Source: Candidatus Sulfotelmatobacter sp.
GTDB taxonomy: Bacteria > Acidobacteriota > Terriglobia > Terriglobales > Acidobacteriaceae
DNA: 64,000 nucleotides
Direction: 5' to 3'
NCBI GenBank assembly: GCA_036500765.1
Contig: DASYBM010000004.1
Coordinates: forward strand, 1,364,001 to 1,428,000
Numbering within the stretch: position 1 is the first letter of the stretch; every line of letters begins with the position of its first letter. Shown in pieces: positions 52,393 through 60,874 of the stretch. The notes under the pieces were generated by a model that ran no database searches, was not told the origin of the DNA, and worked only from the letters and a program-made list of their open reading frames with translations. The position numbers and the translations under genes were made by a program.

Positions 52393-53034
52393 ATGAAAAA
52401 GTTAATGCTTCTGCCCTGCCTGTTGCTATCAGCGATTTTGGTCGCCCAGACAAGTGGGCCCGTTCCCGCAGGTACAGCTCTGACGGTGCGGCTGGATACT
52501 ACGCTCGCCACCTTCAGCAACCACGTGGGTGATCCGTTCCAGGGTAAGGTCACGCAGGCGGTCATAGTCAACGGCTCAACCTTGATTCCGGTGGGAGCGA
52601 CGGTGGAAGGCCGCGTCACCAAGGTCAGCGAGCCCCGGCGCATCTCGGGCAAGCCCACCATCGGAATTCTACCCGAGGCCGTGATTATGCCCTCGGGCGA
52701 GCGCTACTTCCTTGATGCCACGCTGGTCGACACGAACATTCAGGGCACCGATGTGAATCAGGAAGGCCAGTTCAAAGGAACGGGGCACGATCGGAACGAT
52801 CAGCTTGAGGTCGGCGGCGGCACGGCGGGCGGCATGCTCGTTGGCGGGCTGATCGGCGGGGGCCCCGGCATTTTGATTGGCGGCGCCGTGGGCGCGACTT
52901 CAACTACCGTGCACTGGCTCGCCAAACATCGATCGGCCACGCTGCCGGCGGGCACTCAACTCACACTGGAATTGAATCGGCCGCTCATCATGAACGCAAC
53001 AACCCCGGCAGCGGCAAACGGCGGCGGCCAGTAG
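52393..53034 (+). CDS. Exported protein with glycine-rich segment, unknown function
   Basis: This 213-residue protein has a signal peptide (MKKLMLLPCLLLSAILVAQ). The body reads GPVPAGTALTVRLDTTLATFSNHVGDPFQGKVTQAV and GATVEGRVTKVSEPRRI, which resembles TrbI/VirB10-like or porin-associated beta domains common in Acidobacteria. A glycine-rich hydrophobic stretch follows (GGMLVGGLIGGGPGILIGGAVG), which could insert in a membrane. ATG 52393 has GAGAGG upstream, and the gene ends just before a clear terminator. Function is unknown. Confidence 0.75.
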   Translation: MKKLMLLPCLLLSAILVAQTSGPVPAGTALTVRLDTTLATFSNHVGDPFQGKVTQAVIVNGSTLIPVGATVEGRVTKVSEPRRISGKPTIGILPEAVIMPSGERYFLDATLVDTNIQGTDVNQEGQFKGTGHDRNDQLEVGGGTAGGMLVGGLIGGGPGILIGGAVGATSTTVHWLAKHRSATLPAGTQLTLELNRPLIMNATTPAAANGGGQ

Positions 53035-53061
53035 TTAGAAAAACACTTGCTCACTTACCAA

Positions 53062-53090
53062 CCGGAGGCAAAAAGCCTCCGGTTTTTCGT
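53062..53090 (+). terminator. Rho-independent terminator
   Basis: CCGGAGGC-AAAAA-GCCTCCGG forms a perfect 8-bp stem with a 5-base loop, followed by TTTTTCGTTT. It ends the transcript of the exported protein at 52393. Confidence 0.93.
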
Positions 53091-53225
53091 TTGGTCTGCC
53101 ATTAGTTGACAATCAGCCATAAATATGGGGCGTTAAACTGGAATTGCGCGCACAATCCAGGAGAGCGGGGCGTAGGCGGCCTCCGGTTATCGAATCCGAC
53201 GAGCCGGGCAGCCTTGACTTAGATA

Positions 53226-53684
53226 ATGCCAAGATCTACGAGATCATTCCTTTTCCCTGATGTCAACGTATGGTTCGCGCTGACTTACCGAGGGCACATT
53301 CACTACACCCCAGCGAGGACTTGGCTCGATTCTATTCCCGAAAACTTTGAGCTGTGCTTCTGCCGGCTGACGCAGATTGGGTTCCTTCGCCTGCTCACGA
53401 CCCCGGCAGTCATGGGGAACAAGGTTCTCAATCAATGGGAAGCGTGGGAAGTTTATGAAGATTGGTTGAACAACGGACGCGCCGCCTTCGTCGACGAGCC
53501 ACCGTCGATCGAACACGTCTTTCGCTCTCTTTTCGAATCCCGGCAATCGTCCCCGAAAGATTGGGCCGACTCCTATGTCTCCGCCTTCGCACAGGTCTCC
53601 GGCTTGCGGCTCGTGACTTTCGATCGAGCTTTACAGCGCAGAACAGATGGGTCGCTCTTGCTGAAACCGGGACCGAGTATGTAG
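53226..53684 (+). CDS. Orphan PIN-domain ribonuclease (VapC-like)
   Basis: This 152-residue PIN protein has its first acidic residue in FPDVNVWFALTYRGHIH, a middle CRLTQIGFLRLLTTPAVMG segment, and late acidic residues in DWADSYVSAFAQVSGLRLVTFDRAL. It belongs to the subgroup typified by mycobacterial VapC toxins. No antitoxin gene is recognisable in the 135 bases between the terminator and the ATG, nor downstream (a convergent GH57 gene begins 3 bases after the stop). It may be a solitary toxin, or its antitoxin has been lost. Confidence 0.8.
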   Translation: MPRSTRSFLFPDVNVWFALTYRGHIHYTPARTWLDSIPENFELCFCRLTQIGFLRLLTTPAVMGNKVLNQWEAWEVYEDWLNNGRAAFVDEPPSIEHVFRSLFESRQSSPKDWADSYVSAFAQVSGLRLVTFDRALQRRTDGSLLLKPGPSM

Positions 53685-53686
53685 TC

Positions 53687-55963
53687 TTACGTCCCAAAAA
53701 TCAAATCGCCCTCGCTGACCACCTGCAATTCGATCCATCCTTCGACTGGCAACGAATCGACGGGCAGGCGGTTTTGCCACAGGCTGAAGCGCAGACGTAG
53801 TTTGCTGGTAGGCGCGACGGCGACTTTGCGCTCGGTCGCGCGATCTGCAAGGCTGGCGCTCGGAGTCGCGAGCAGCCACGCCAGGGGCAGCTTGAATTCG
53901 AAGTTGCGCAGCAGCGCCAGTTTCACGAGGTCGCCCATTTGTGGGGATGGCTGCGAGGACGATGCTTTTACTTTTTCTTCCGAGCCATTCTCGATCTTCC
54001 ATTGACTCAGCTTGCGGTCGTGGACGCAGGCCTCAATGCGCAGAACCCGCCGCGCCCGCTGTTCCCCGCTGGCCCACGATTCCACGTTCACGACCAGATC
54101 GAAGTCTTCCTCGGGAATTTTATCGGTGAAGTCCAGGCGTCCATATAAATAGCTGGAATCGATGCCTGCATACACCGAGTCGAGCAGAAACTGTTTGCCG
54201 TGCATGGCGCCGGCGCGATGATCGGCAGTGTAGATTGCGGCGCCCATCCACTCGAAGTAACGCACCTTGTCGCCTGAGATCCGGGGATGAATGTAGGCCG
54301 TCTGGGGCACGAACGACGGCCGCACTTCTGCCCCATTGATCGGCTGCGCCAGATAATCGGGCGGAACCGCGCCCAGGGCCTGATAGACGTTGGATAAGTG
54401 CTTGCGGTAGAGCTCGTCAAAGTCGCGATCGTTTGCCGAGTGGTGTTCCGGGCCGTACCACCAGTTCCAGTCGCTGCCCTCGGCAATCAGAATTTCTTCG
54501 AAGGCCAGCTTGCGCTGTTCTTCTGTCGCACGCGCCGCATTCTGCGCGTAGAACTCGCGCGCATGGTAGAGGTAATCCCACGCGCGATTGTCTTCGGGCG
54601 CGCCGATCCAGACGTTAAAGTTGGCATTGATCCAGGATCCCGGGACCAGCGATTTCAATTGGCCGAAATCTTTGTGGCGAGCAATGGCTTCAGAAATCGT
54701 GACTGCTTCCACATCCGGCTCGCGTTGGAGCAAATCGTAGAAGCGCCGCAGAAATTCCCGACCGGATTGGGGATAATATTCCCAGGCATTTTCGCCGTCG
54801 AGAATGATCGACACCACCGCGTCGCGCCCCTTGGCCAGAATCGGACGAGCCGCTTCCTTGATGTTGCCAATCAAATGCTGTGCAGCGTTCGCGGGGGGCA
54901 TGCCGGAATATACGAACCCGATGAGATCGGAAATCGTGTGGTCACGAAAGACCAGGTGCATCGCGGTCGAACCATTTTCGTAGCGATGGATGTTGTAGAG
55001 TTTCTCGCCCAGATGCGCCGGCAAGCGGCCCGCGCCGTCGCGCGCGAAGAACGCGCCAGAGCTGCGCCCGAGCACACCCTCGTCGGTGGCCATCCACTGA
55101 ATGCCGAGGCTGTGGGCGATGGCCAGGGCTTCTTCCGAGACGCTGCCTTCCGACGGCCATACTCCCTTGGGACGCAGCCCGAAAACTTTCTGGTGCAGAT
55201 CGAGGCCGCGGGTCAGTTGTTCGCGTGCATCCTCAGGATGGCGATAGCGATTCTGCGGCAGCGGCAACCCTGGCGAAGAAATCGCGCCCGCGCTGGTATC
55301 GCAGACAAGCGGCAGGATCGGATGATAGAAGGGCGTGGCCGAGAGCTCGATCGACCCTTTTTTCGCCGCCTCAGCGTGCGCGGGAAGCACGCGACCGATC
55401 AATTCCCTCTCGCGGGCGATCACAAATTTCTGGTCGTCAAGCGAGTAGCCGTGTCCCTTCGCGACCAGCGCCGCGACGTCTTTTTCTTCCAGAAAGAATT
55501 CGTCGAACCAGGCAATCTGCGACAAGACTTGCAGATCGGTAAAATCCTGCGGCTCAAAATAGCGCTCGGCGCGCTCGGGATTGTCACCATGCTGATGAAA
55601 GCGCTCAAATAATTCCCGATAGCGCGGATATCGCCCAATCACATTCTGCGGATTAGCCTGAAACAGGTATTGCAGCCCAAAGCGCCGCTCCTCAAGCGAC
55701 AAATCTTTGGCAGGCTTGGCCGCAACCCTGAGAAACGGGTCTTGCGCCGTGCCGTCGGCGTAGTCCTGAATCTGTACCATGAGCGACGGCACGAGGTTGA
55801 AATTCTGGTGGACGTTGGGAAACTCGTGCAGCAACTTGACCATGCCGTAATAGTCTTTAAGCGCGTGCAGTCGCGTCCACGGCATGCGATATTCGCCGGT
55901 AACCAGATCCTTGTAGAAAGGCTGGTGCTGGTGCCACAGAAGAATGACGCGGAGGGCGGGCAT
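53687..55963 (-). CDS. Glycoside hydrolase family 57 (alpha-amylase type)
   Basis: This 758-residue cytoplasmic enzyme without signal peptide has GH57 motif 1 HQHQPF at 11-16. The likely nucleophile is Glu272 in KGVWPSEGSV, and the acidic FRDHTISD segment (340-347) holds the general acid. Family members cleave or transfer alpha-1,4-glucans. The GlgB-type branching enzyme lies 5 kb away, suggesting shared glycogen metabolism. The C-terminal 250 residues form a beta-rich domain. It is separated by two bases from the convergent PIN gene. Confidence 0.9.
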   Translation of the reverse strand: MPALRVILLWHQHQPFYKDLVTGEYRMPWTRLHALKDYYGMVKLLHEFPNVHQNFNLVPSLMVQIQDYADGTAQDPFLRVAAKPAKDLSLEERRFGLQYLFQANPQNVIGRYPRYRELFERFHQHGDNPERAERYFEPQDFTDLQVLSQIAWFDEFFLEEKDVAALVAKGHGYSLDDQKFVIARERELIGRVLPAHAEAAKKGSIELSATPFYHPILPLVCDTSAGAISSPGLPLPQNRYRHPEDAREQLTRGLDLHQKVFGLRPKGVWPSEGSVSEEALAIAHSLGIQWMATDEGVLGRSSGAFFARDGAGRLPAHLGEKLYNIHRYENGSTAMHLVFRDHTISDLIGFVYSGMPPANAAQHLIGNIKEAARPILAKGRDAVVSIILDGENAWEYYPQSGREFLRRFYDLLQREPDVEAVTISEAIARHKDFGQLKSLVPGSWINANFNVWIGAPEDNRAWDYLYHAREFYAQNAARATEEQRKLAFEEILIAEGSDWNWWYGPEHHSANDRDFDELYRKHLSNVYQALGAVPPDYLAQPINGAEVRPSFVPQTAYIHPRISGDKVRYFEWMGAAIYTADHRAGAMHGKQFLLDSVYAGIDSSYLYGRLDFTDKIPEEDFDLVVNVESWASGEQRARRVLRIEACVHDRKLSQWKIENGSEEKVKASSSQPSPQMGDLVKLALLRNFEFKLPLAWLLATPSASLADRATERKVAVAPTSKLRLRFSLWQNRLPVDSLPVEGWIELQVVSEGDLIFGT

Positions 55964-56007
55964 GTCGAGGAGTCAGAATAGCATGAGGAGTTCAGGCGCA
56001 GTAGGCG

Positions 56008-56436
56008 CTACACCGTCGCTACTTCCCATTGAAAGGAACGGAATTCGGCCAGTCTGCGGAAATCCCGTTCGTTAGCAGTAATTACCCGAATACCGCGTCT
56101 CCCCGCGCTCGTCGCGATTAATGCATCATTGACCAGGCGCGACTGCCCGACCTCCTCATAGCCATACTTGGTAGCCAGAAGCGCCAGCACGGAACCGGCC
56201 CGCGTCCAATCACTTAGGTTAGGCACTAGAATTCGCTTTGTTCGATCGAAGTCACGCTCCAGGCGCTCAATCAGGTGACGGGACCGGTCAGTTGCGCCAG
56301 CGTAAAGTTCTTCAAGAACAACCGCGCTGAGCCACAGTGGCGCATCGGCTGCTAAGCGCCGCGACGAGAGCACCCCCTCGTCTCCGTGGCGTAAGGCGGA
56401 AATGTAGATGGCGGAATCAAAGAGAGCGGGCCGCAC
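56008..56436 (-). CDS. VapC-like PIN-domain toxin
   Basis: This 142-residue PIN ribonuclease has LFDSAIYISALRHGDEG (first Asp), VVLEELYAGATDR (Glu), the LVNDALIATSAGRRGIRVITANERDF region (Asp and late acidic) and a C-terminal RSFQW. GTG 56436 overlaps the stop of the antitoxin gene by one base (TAGTG). As usual for VapBC, the toxin follows the antitoxin and would cleave RNA when the antitoxin is degraded. Confidence 0.88.
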   Translation of the reverse strand: MRPALFDSAIYISALRHGDEGVLSSRRLAADAPLWLSAVVLEELYAGATDRSRHLIERLERDFDRTKRILVPNLSDWTRAGSVLALLATKYGYEEVGQSRLVNDALIATSAGRRGIRVITANERDFRRLAEFRSFQWEVATV

Positions 56437-56663
56437 TAATCGTTCAGCCTCCCGAACACATCTTTTATTTCGGCGCCGCTCCTCATGAATCGCTCGTTGG
56501 CCTCAGCGACAATGCGGTCCTTTTCGTATTCGGAGATTGCTAAATCGAGAGCCCGTTCGATGGCCTCAGTCTCCGTCTTGGCCTTGAAAACTCTTTTCGC
56601 GCGTTTAATCTTTGCCGCGTCCAATTGAAAATGCTTGTGGGTTCGCTTCCTTGCGGTCGGCAT
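56436..56663 (-). CDS. VapB-like antitoxin
   Basis: This 75-residue small basic protein starts MPTARKRTHKHFQLDAAKIKR. The RHH-like DNA-binding helix KRAKRVFKAKTETEAIERALDLAI has the TETEAIERAL signature of VapB. A C-terminal part wraps the toxin. ATG 56663 follows GAGAGG, and a longer frame from 56714 is rejected. It is the upstream partner of the PIN toxin, forming a complete module. Confidence 0.85.
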   Translation of the reverse strand: MPTARKRTHKHFQLDAAKIKRAKRVFKAKTETEAIERALDLAISEYEKDRIVAEANERFMRSGAEIKDVFGRLND

Positions 56664-56773
56664 TGGATTTCCTCTCGTTCTTCTGAAAGTATCACGTGAT
56701 GTACAGGGAATCAAGACTTATGTACACGCGACCAAGCTCATGCAAAGTGAAAAAAACTTTTCTAGGATTTTCC

Positions 56774-56801
56774 TTGACAGCCCCTCTGCTCTGTATATAC
56801 T
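56774..56801 (+). promoter_or_regulatory. Sigma-70-type promoter of the GntR/ABC operon
   Basis: TTGACA (56774-56779) and TATACT (56796-56801) are separated by 16 bases, close to consensus at both elements. The predicted start is near 56808, only about 6 bases before ATG 56814, so the regulator mRNA may be nearly leaderless. Confidence 0.8.
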
Positions 56802-56811
56802 CAGTATACAG
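56791..56811. promoter_or_regulatory. Likely GntR autoregulatory operator
   Basis: CTGTATA and TATACAG are perfect 7-bp inverted arms around TACTCAG. They overlap the -10 element and predicted start site. This is an ideal position for repression by the YtrA-like regulator encoded directly downstream. Confidence 0.75.
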
Positions 56812-56813
56812 AC

Positions 56814-57218
56814 ATGCACAGCGATCTTGTCATTTCCCAGTCTGACGGTCGGCCGATGTATCTCCAAATTATGGAGCAGATCAGGCAACGAATCGCCGTC
56901 GGGGATTGGGCACAAGGCCAAGAAATTCCCTCGATCCGGCAGCTGGCTGTAACACTGAGAGTTAGCGTGATCACGGTGAAACGAGCCTACTTGGAGTTGG
57001 AGCGCGAGGGCATTATCGTGACCCAACAGGGAAAAGGGTCGATCGTGGCGCCCGATTCCAGGCTGGGTACGAAGCTTTACGACGAGGAATTAGCCAAACA
57101 TATCGAGCGAGTTGCCCAACTGGGAGAACTGCTGGGTCTCACGCCCAAAGAACTTGCTTCCAGAGTGGAAAAAGCAACACGCGAAGCCGCGGACCGGCTA
57201 ACGAAGGAGTACTCATGA
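56814..57218 (+). CDS. GntR-family regulator, YtrA subgroup
   Basis: This 134-residue regulator has an N-terminal winged helix (PMYLQIMEQIRQRIAVGDWAQG, then IPSIRQLAVTLRVSVITVKRAYLELEREGIIVTQQGKGSIV). It has only a short C-terminal helical tail, as in YtrA-type repressors of ABC-2 operons. The stop overlaps the ABC gene start by four bases. It probably binds the palindrome over its own promoter and is released by a cell-envelope signal. M1 is used, although the mRNA would then be nearly leaderless. A start at 56856 is possible but would remove conserved residues. Confidence 0.9.
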   Translation: MHSDLVISQSDGRPMYLQIMEQIRQRIAVGDWAQGQEIPSIRQLAVTLRVSVITVKRAYLELEREGIIVTQQGKGSIVAPDSRLGTKLYDEELAKHIERVAQLGELLGLTPKELASRVEKATREAADRLTKEYS

Positions 57219-58111
57219 ATGACCTCTCCGTTCATTTCGAAGGAGTGAGCAAGGTCTACCCTCACTTCACTCTCGACGACATTACCCTGGAGCTGCCCAC
57301 GGGCACCATCATGGGCCTGATTGGGGCGAATGGCGCCGGGAAGTCCACGACAATTCGCATTCTGATGGGCCTGGTCCATCAGGATCGGGGCTTGGTGCAG
57401 GTCCTGGGCCGAGCCATGCCTGAAGAACAAGCATCGGCCAAAATGGATATCGGATTCGTGTCGGAAGACCTGAGGCTGTATGGCTCGGCCACGCTGGCCT
57501 GGCACATGCAGTTTGTCCGGTCGATCTACCCGCAATGGGATCAAGCCTACGCCGAAACGCTAGTGCAGCGCTTCGACCTTAAGCCTCAACAGAAGATCAA
57601 AGGCCTGTCCCATGGCCAGCGGGTAAAGGCAGCATTATTGCTGGTTCTGGCGCGGCGTCCGCGGCTGCTGGTGCTGGATGAACCCACAACGGGCCTCGAT
57701 CCGGTGGCGCGTCAAGAGGTTCTCGGAGAACTGATGGCGGTGCTGGCGGATGAGGATCGCACGATTCTTTTTTCGTCGCACAACACTCTCGACGTGGAAC
57801 AAATTTCCGATCAGATCACCTTCATCGATCGCGGCCGAATCATCGCGTCCGACAACAAAGAGATTTTCCTGGATCGCTGGCGCCGTTTGCGGATACAACT
57901 TTCGCCGGACGCGGCCTTGCCAAAACTTCCGGGAGTCATCGAGGTGGGCGGAAGCGGCCGCCTTCCCGTACTGGTAACCGACCATTTCGATCCTGCCATG
58001 GTGTCCGCCTGCAACGATGCGGGTGCCACGGTACAAGCCGTCGACCCGATGACGCTGGAAGAAATCTTTGTCGCCAATGTGCACAGCAGAAGGGAAAAAC
58101 AGACCGTATGA
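57215..58111 (+). CDS. ABC transporter ATP-binding protein of a YtrA-type operon
   Basis: This 298-residue ATPase has Walker A GANGAGKST at 37-45, signature LSHGQRVKAALLLV and Walker B LLVLDEPTTGLD. The signature glycine pair reads SHGQ instead of SGGQ. It powers the ABC-2 permease encoded next, probably exporting an antimicrobial or lipid. The start overlaps the regulator stop and the end overlaps the permease start, each by ATGA, so all three genes are translated together. Confidence 0.92.
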   Translation: MNDLSVHFEGVSKVYPHFTLDDITLELPTGTIMGLIGANGAGKSTTIRILMGLVHQDRGLVQVLGRAMPEEQASAKMDIGFVSEDLRLYGSATLAWHMQFVRSIYPQWDQAYAETLVQRFDLKPQQKIKGLSHGQRVKAALLLVLARRPRLLVLDEPTTGLDPVARQEVLGELMAVLADEDRTILFSSHNTLDVEQISDQITFIDRGRIIASDNKEIFLDRWRRLRIQLSPDAALPKLPGVIEVGGSGRLPVLVTDHFDPAMVSACNDAGATVQAVDPMTLEEIFVANVHSRREKQTV

Positions 58112-58779
58112 ATTACGCCATGGTGCAGCGCCTCATCTTGAAAGACTGGTACTTGCAACGTTGGGCAATCATAGGCTCGCTCGCCGGGACATTGGCGGGT
58201 CTGGGCATCGTCGCGACTGGATCGAAGGTCGCCTTCCTGCTCGGCCTCATCGTGCTCCTCATGGTCGTCATCTCTCTAGGCGCGCACATGGCCACAGCCA
58301 CGATCGTGACGGAACGCAAAGAGCAAACGCTTCCCTTCGTGATGACCCTGCCCATCTCCTACCGCGAATACACGGCGTCCAAGATTTGGGGCAACCTGCT
58401 CATCTTTCTCGTCCCATGGCTGACCATGGTTCTTGGGAGCTTCTTTCTCCTTCTTTACGACCCGAAGACGTATGGGCTGATTCCCTATACCGCCATTATG
58501 GCAACGGAGATCCTGATGACGACTTGCCTCATTCTTGGCACGGCGCTGATTACCGAATCGCAGGGCTGGACCGTCGCCGCCATCATGGCAGGCAACGTGG
58601 CAGTCAACTTAATCGGCTATCTCGTCGCCCACATCCCCGGCATCGCCAAGGGTATGTGGGGCGCCACAATCCAATGGAGCACGGCGGCGACGGTCACACT
58701 GGTGGCGGAATTCGCTACCATAACATTATTGCTGGGCGGAACTTTCCTCGTGCAGTCGAGAAAAAAAGACTTCCTGTGA
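58108..58779 (+). CDS. ABC-2-type permease partner
   Basis: This 223-residue inner-membrane protein has six helices. It includes IGSLAGTLAGLGIVATGS and VAFLLGLIVLLMVVISLGAHMATATIVTERKEQTLPFVMTLPIS, the latter with the ERKEQTLPFVMTLPIS segment typical of ABC-2 permeases before the third helix. It is translationally coupled to the ATPase (ATGA overlap) and works with it. The substrate is unknown. Confidence 0.88.
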   Translation: MNYAMVQRLILKDWYLQRWAIIGSLAGTLAGLGIVATGSKVAFLLGLIVLLMVVISLGAHMATATIVTERKEQTLPFVMTLPISYREYTASKIWGNLLIFLVPWLTMVLGSFFLLLYDPKTYGLIPYTAIMATEILMTTCLILGTALITESQGWTVAAIMAGNVAVNLIGYLVAHIPGIAKGMWGATIQWSTAATVTLVAEFATITLLLGGTFLVQSRKKDFL

Positions 58780-58871
58780 AATGCGGCCCTCTTTGAAGTG
58801 CGTCCTGGGCTGGGCATCCGCTTTACCATCAACTTCCGGTACACTAAAGCGGCACGGAAATCGCGATCCGC

Positions 58872-60788
58872 ATGACTCCCGAACCCAACCTTGACGCCCC
58901 GCAGTTTCTTACCGACCAGGACCTCTACCTCTTCAACGAGGGCAGCAACTATCGCCTGCACGACAAGATGGGCGCACACCTTATCACGCACGATGGCGAG
59001 GCGGGGGCCGTTTTCAGCGTGTGGGCGCCGAACGCGCGTTCGGTCTCAGTCGTCGGAAGTTTTAACGGATGGGATCCCAAAACCCATCGCCTTAGCCCGC
59101 GCGGGTCGTCAGGGATATGGGAAGGCTTCATCCCGAGGGTCGAAAAAGGCGCGCTCTACAAATTTCATATTGAGTCGCGACAACATGGATATCGCGTCGA
59201 TAAGGCCGATCCGCTCGGCCTGCTGCATGAGAAGCCTCCGCGGACCGCTTCGGTCGTATGGGATCTGGATTATCAGTGGAACGACCACGAGTGGATGCGG
59301 GTGCGCGAGAGCCGCAATTCCCTGCGCGCGGCACAATCGGTTTACGAGGTGCATCTCGGGTCATGGATGCGCGTCCCCGAAGACGGCAACCGTTCGCTGA
59401 CCTATCTCGAGACTGCGCCGCGCCTCGCGGCCTATGTCAACCAACTCGGCTTTACGCACGTCGAGTTTCTGCCGGTGATGGAGCATCCCTTCTACGGCTC
59501 ATGGGGATACCAGACCACCGGCTACTTCGCTCCCACCGCGCGTTACGGCACGCCGCAGGATTTCATGTATCTTATCGATTACCTGCACCAGCACGGCATT
59601 GGCGTGATTCTCGATTGGGTGCCGTCGCACTTCCCTTCCGATGGGCACGGCCTTTCTTACTTCGACGGCACACATCTTTATGAACACGCCGACGCTCGCC
59701 AGGGATTCCACCCTGACTGGAAGACGTACATTTTCAATTATGGCCGCGCCGAGGTGCGCAGTTTCCTGATGTCGAGCGCCATGTTCTGGCTCGACAAATA
59801 TCACATCGACGGCCTGCGCGTCGATGCGGTCGCTTCGATGTTGTATCTCGATTACTCGCGTAAGCAGGGCGAATGGATTCCCAACAAATTCGGCGGACGG
59901 GAAAATCTCGAGGCCATCGACTTCCTGCGCCGTTTCAATCAGGAAGCCTACAAAGAACATCCCGCGATTCAGACCACGGCTGAAGAATCCACGTCGTGGC
60001 CGATGGTGTCAAAGCCGGTTTATGTCGGTGGCCTGGGCTTCGGCATGAAATGGGACATGGGCTGGATGCACGACACGCTGAAGTATTTCCAGCAGGATCC
60101 CGTCCACCGCAAGTACCACCATAATCAGCTGACATTTCGTATGCTGTATTCGTTTCAGGAAAATTTCGTGCTGCCGCTGTCGCATGACGAAGTGGTCCAC
60201 GGCAAAGGATCGCTGATCGGGAAGATGCCGGGCGACGAATGGCAGAAGTTTGCCAACCTGCGTTTGCTGTATGCGTACATGTACGCGCAGTCGGGCAAGA
60301 AGCTAATGTTTATGGGCGGCGAGTTTGGCCAGGTGCGCGAGTGGGCGCACGACTCGAGTCTGGAATGGCACGTGCTGCAATATCCGGTGCATCGCGGAGT
60401 GCAGGCCTGGATGGAGCAACTCAACCGCTTTTATCGCAACGAACCGGCCATGCACCAACTCGACAACGATCCCGCGGGATTCGAGTGGGTGGATGCCAAC
60501 GATAACGCCACCAGCACGATTTCGCTGCTGCGCAAAAGCGAGTCGCCGCGGGACACAATCCTGGTCGTGTGCAACTTCACCCCGGTGCCCCGCATGGCTT
60601 ACCGCGTGGGCGTTCCGCACGGCGGCTACTGGCGCGAAATGCTCAACAGCGACGCCCGCGAATACGCCGGCAGCGGCCTGGGAAATCTAGGCGGAGTCAA
60701 TGCCGAAGAAACTCCCATGCACGGCCGGCCATTCTCGCTGAGCTTGACTCTGCCGCCGCTGGCGGCATTATTCTTTAAAGCAAGCTGA
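58872..60788 (+). CDS. glgB: 1,4-alpha-glucan branching enzyme
   Basis: This 638-residue GH13 enzyme introduces alpha-1,6 branches into glycogen. A CBM48 domain comes first ([22 protein letters not shown]). The GH13 catalytic barrel has [10 protein letters not shown], nucleophile Asp318 in [11 protein letters not shown], acid in AEESTSWP (Glu371/372) and [13 protein letters not shown] with the third Asp. The C-terminal all-beta domain ends with ALFFKAS. It is shorter than E. coli GlgB (about 728) because it lacks the extra N-terminal domain. It is probably part of glycogen metabolism with the GH57 enzyme. Confidence 0.95.
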   Translation: MTPEPNLDAPQFLTDQDLYLFNEGSNYRLHDKMGAHLITHDGEAGAVFSVWAPNARSVSVVGSFNGWDPKTHRLSPRGSSGIWEGFIPRVEKGALYKFHIESRQHGYRVDKADPLGLLHEKPPRTASVVWDLDYQWNDHEWMRVRESRNSLRAAQSVYEVHLGSWMRVPEDGNRSLTYLETAPRLAAYVNQLGFTHVEFLPVMEHPFYGSWGYQTTGYFAPTARYGTPQDFMYLIDYLHQHGIGVILDWVPSHFPSDGHGLSYFDGTHLYEHADARQGFHPDWKTYIFNYGRAEVRSFLMSSAMFWLDKYHIDGLRVDAVASMLYLDYSRKQGEWIPNKFGGRENLEAIDFLRRFNQEAYKEHPAIQTTAEESTSWPMVSKPVYVGGLGFGMKWDMGWMHDTLKYFQQDPVHRKYHHNQLTFRMLYSFQENFVLPLSHDEVVHGKGSLIGKMPGDEWQKFANLRLLYAYMYAQSGKKLMFMGGEFGQVREWAHDSSLEWHVLQYPVHRGVQAWMEQLNRFYRNEPAMHQLDNDPAGFEWVDANDNATSTISLLRKSESPRDTILVVCNFTPVPRMAYRVGVPHGGYWREMLNSDAREYAGSGLGNLGGVNAEETPMHGRPFSLSLTLPPLAALFFKAS

Positions 60789-60874
60789 GCCATCCCCTAA
60801 TTTCCGGACAACCGCCGCACTCTGTTCGCCATCCAAGACCGGGCGTTTCCTGAGTAATCCTCGGAGGCCAATCT

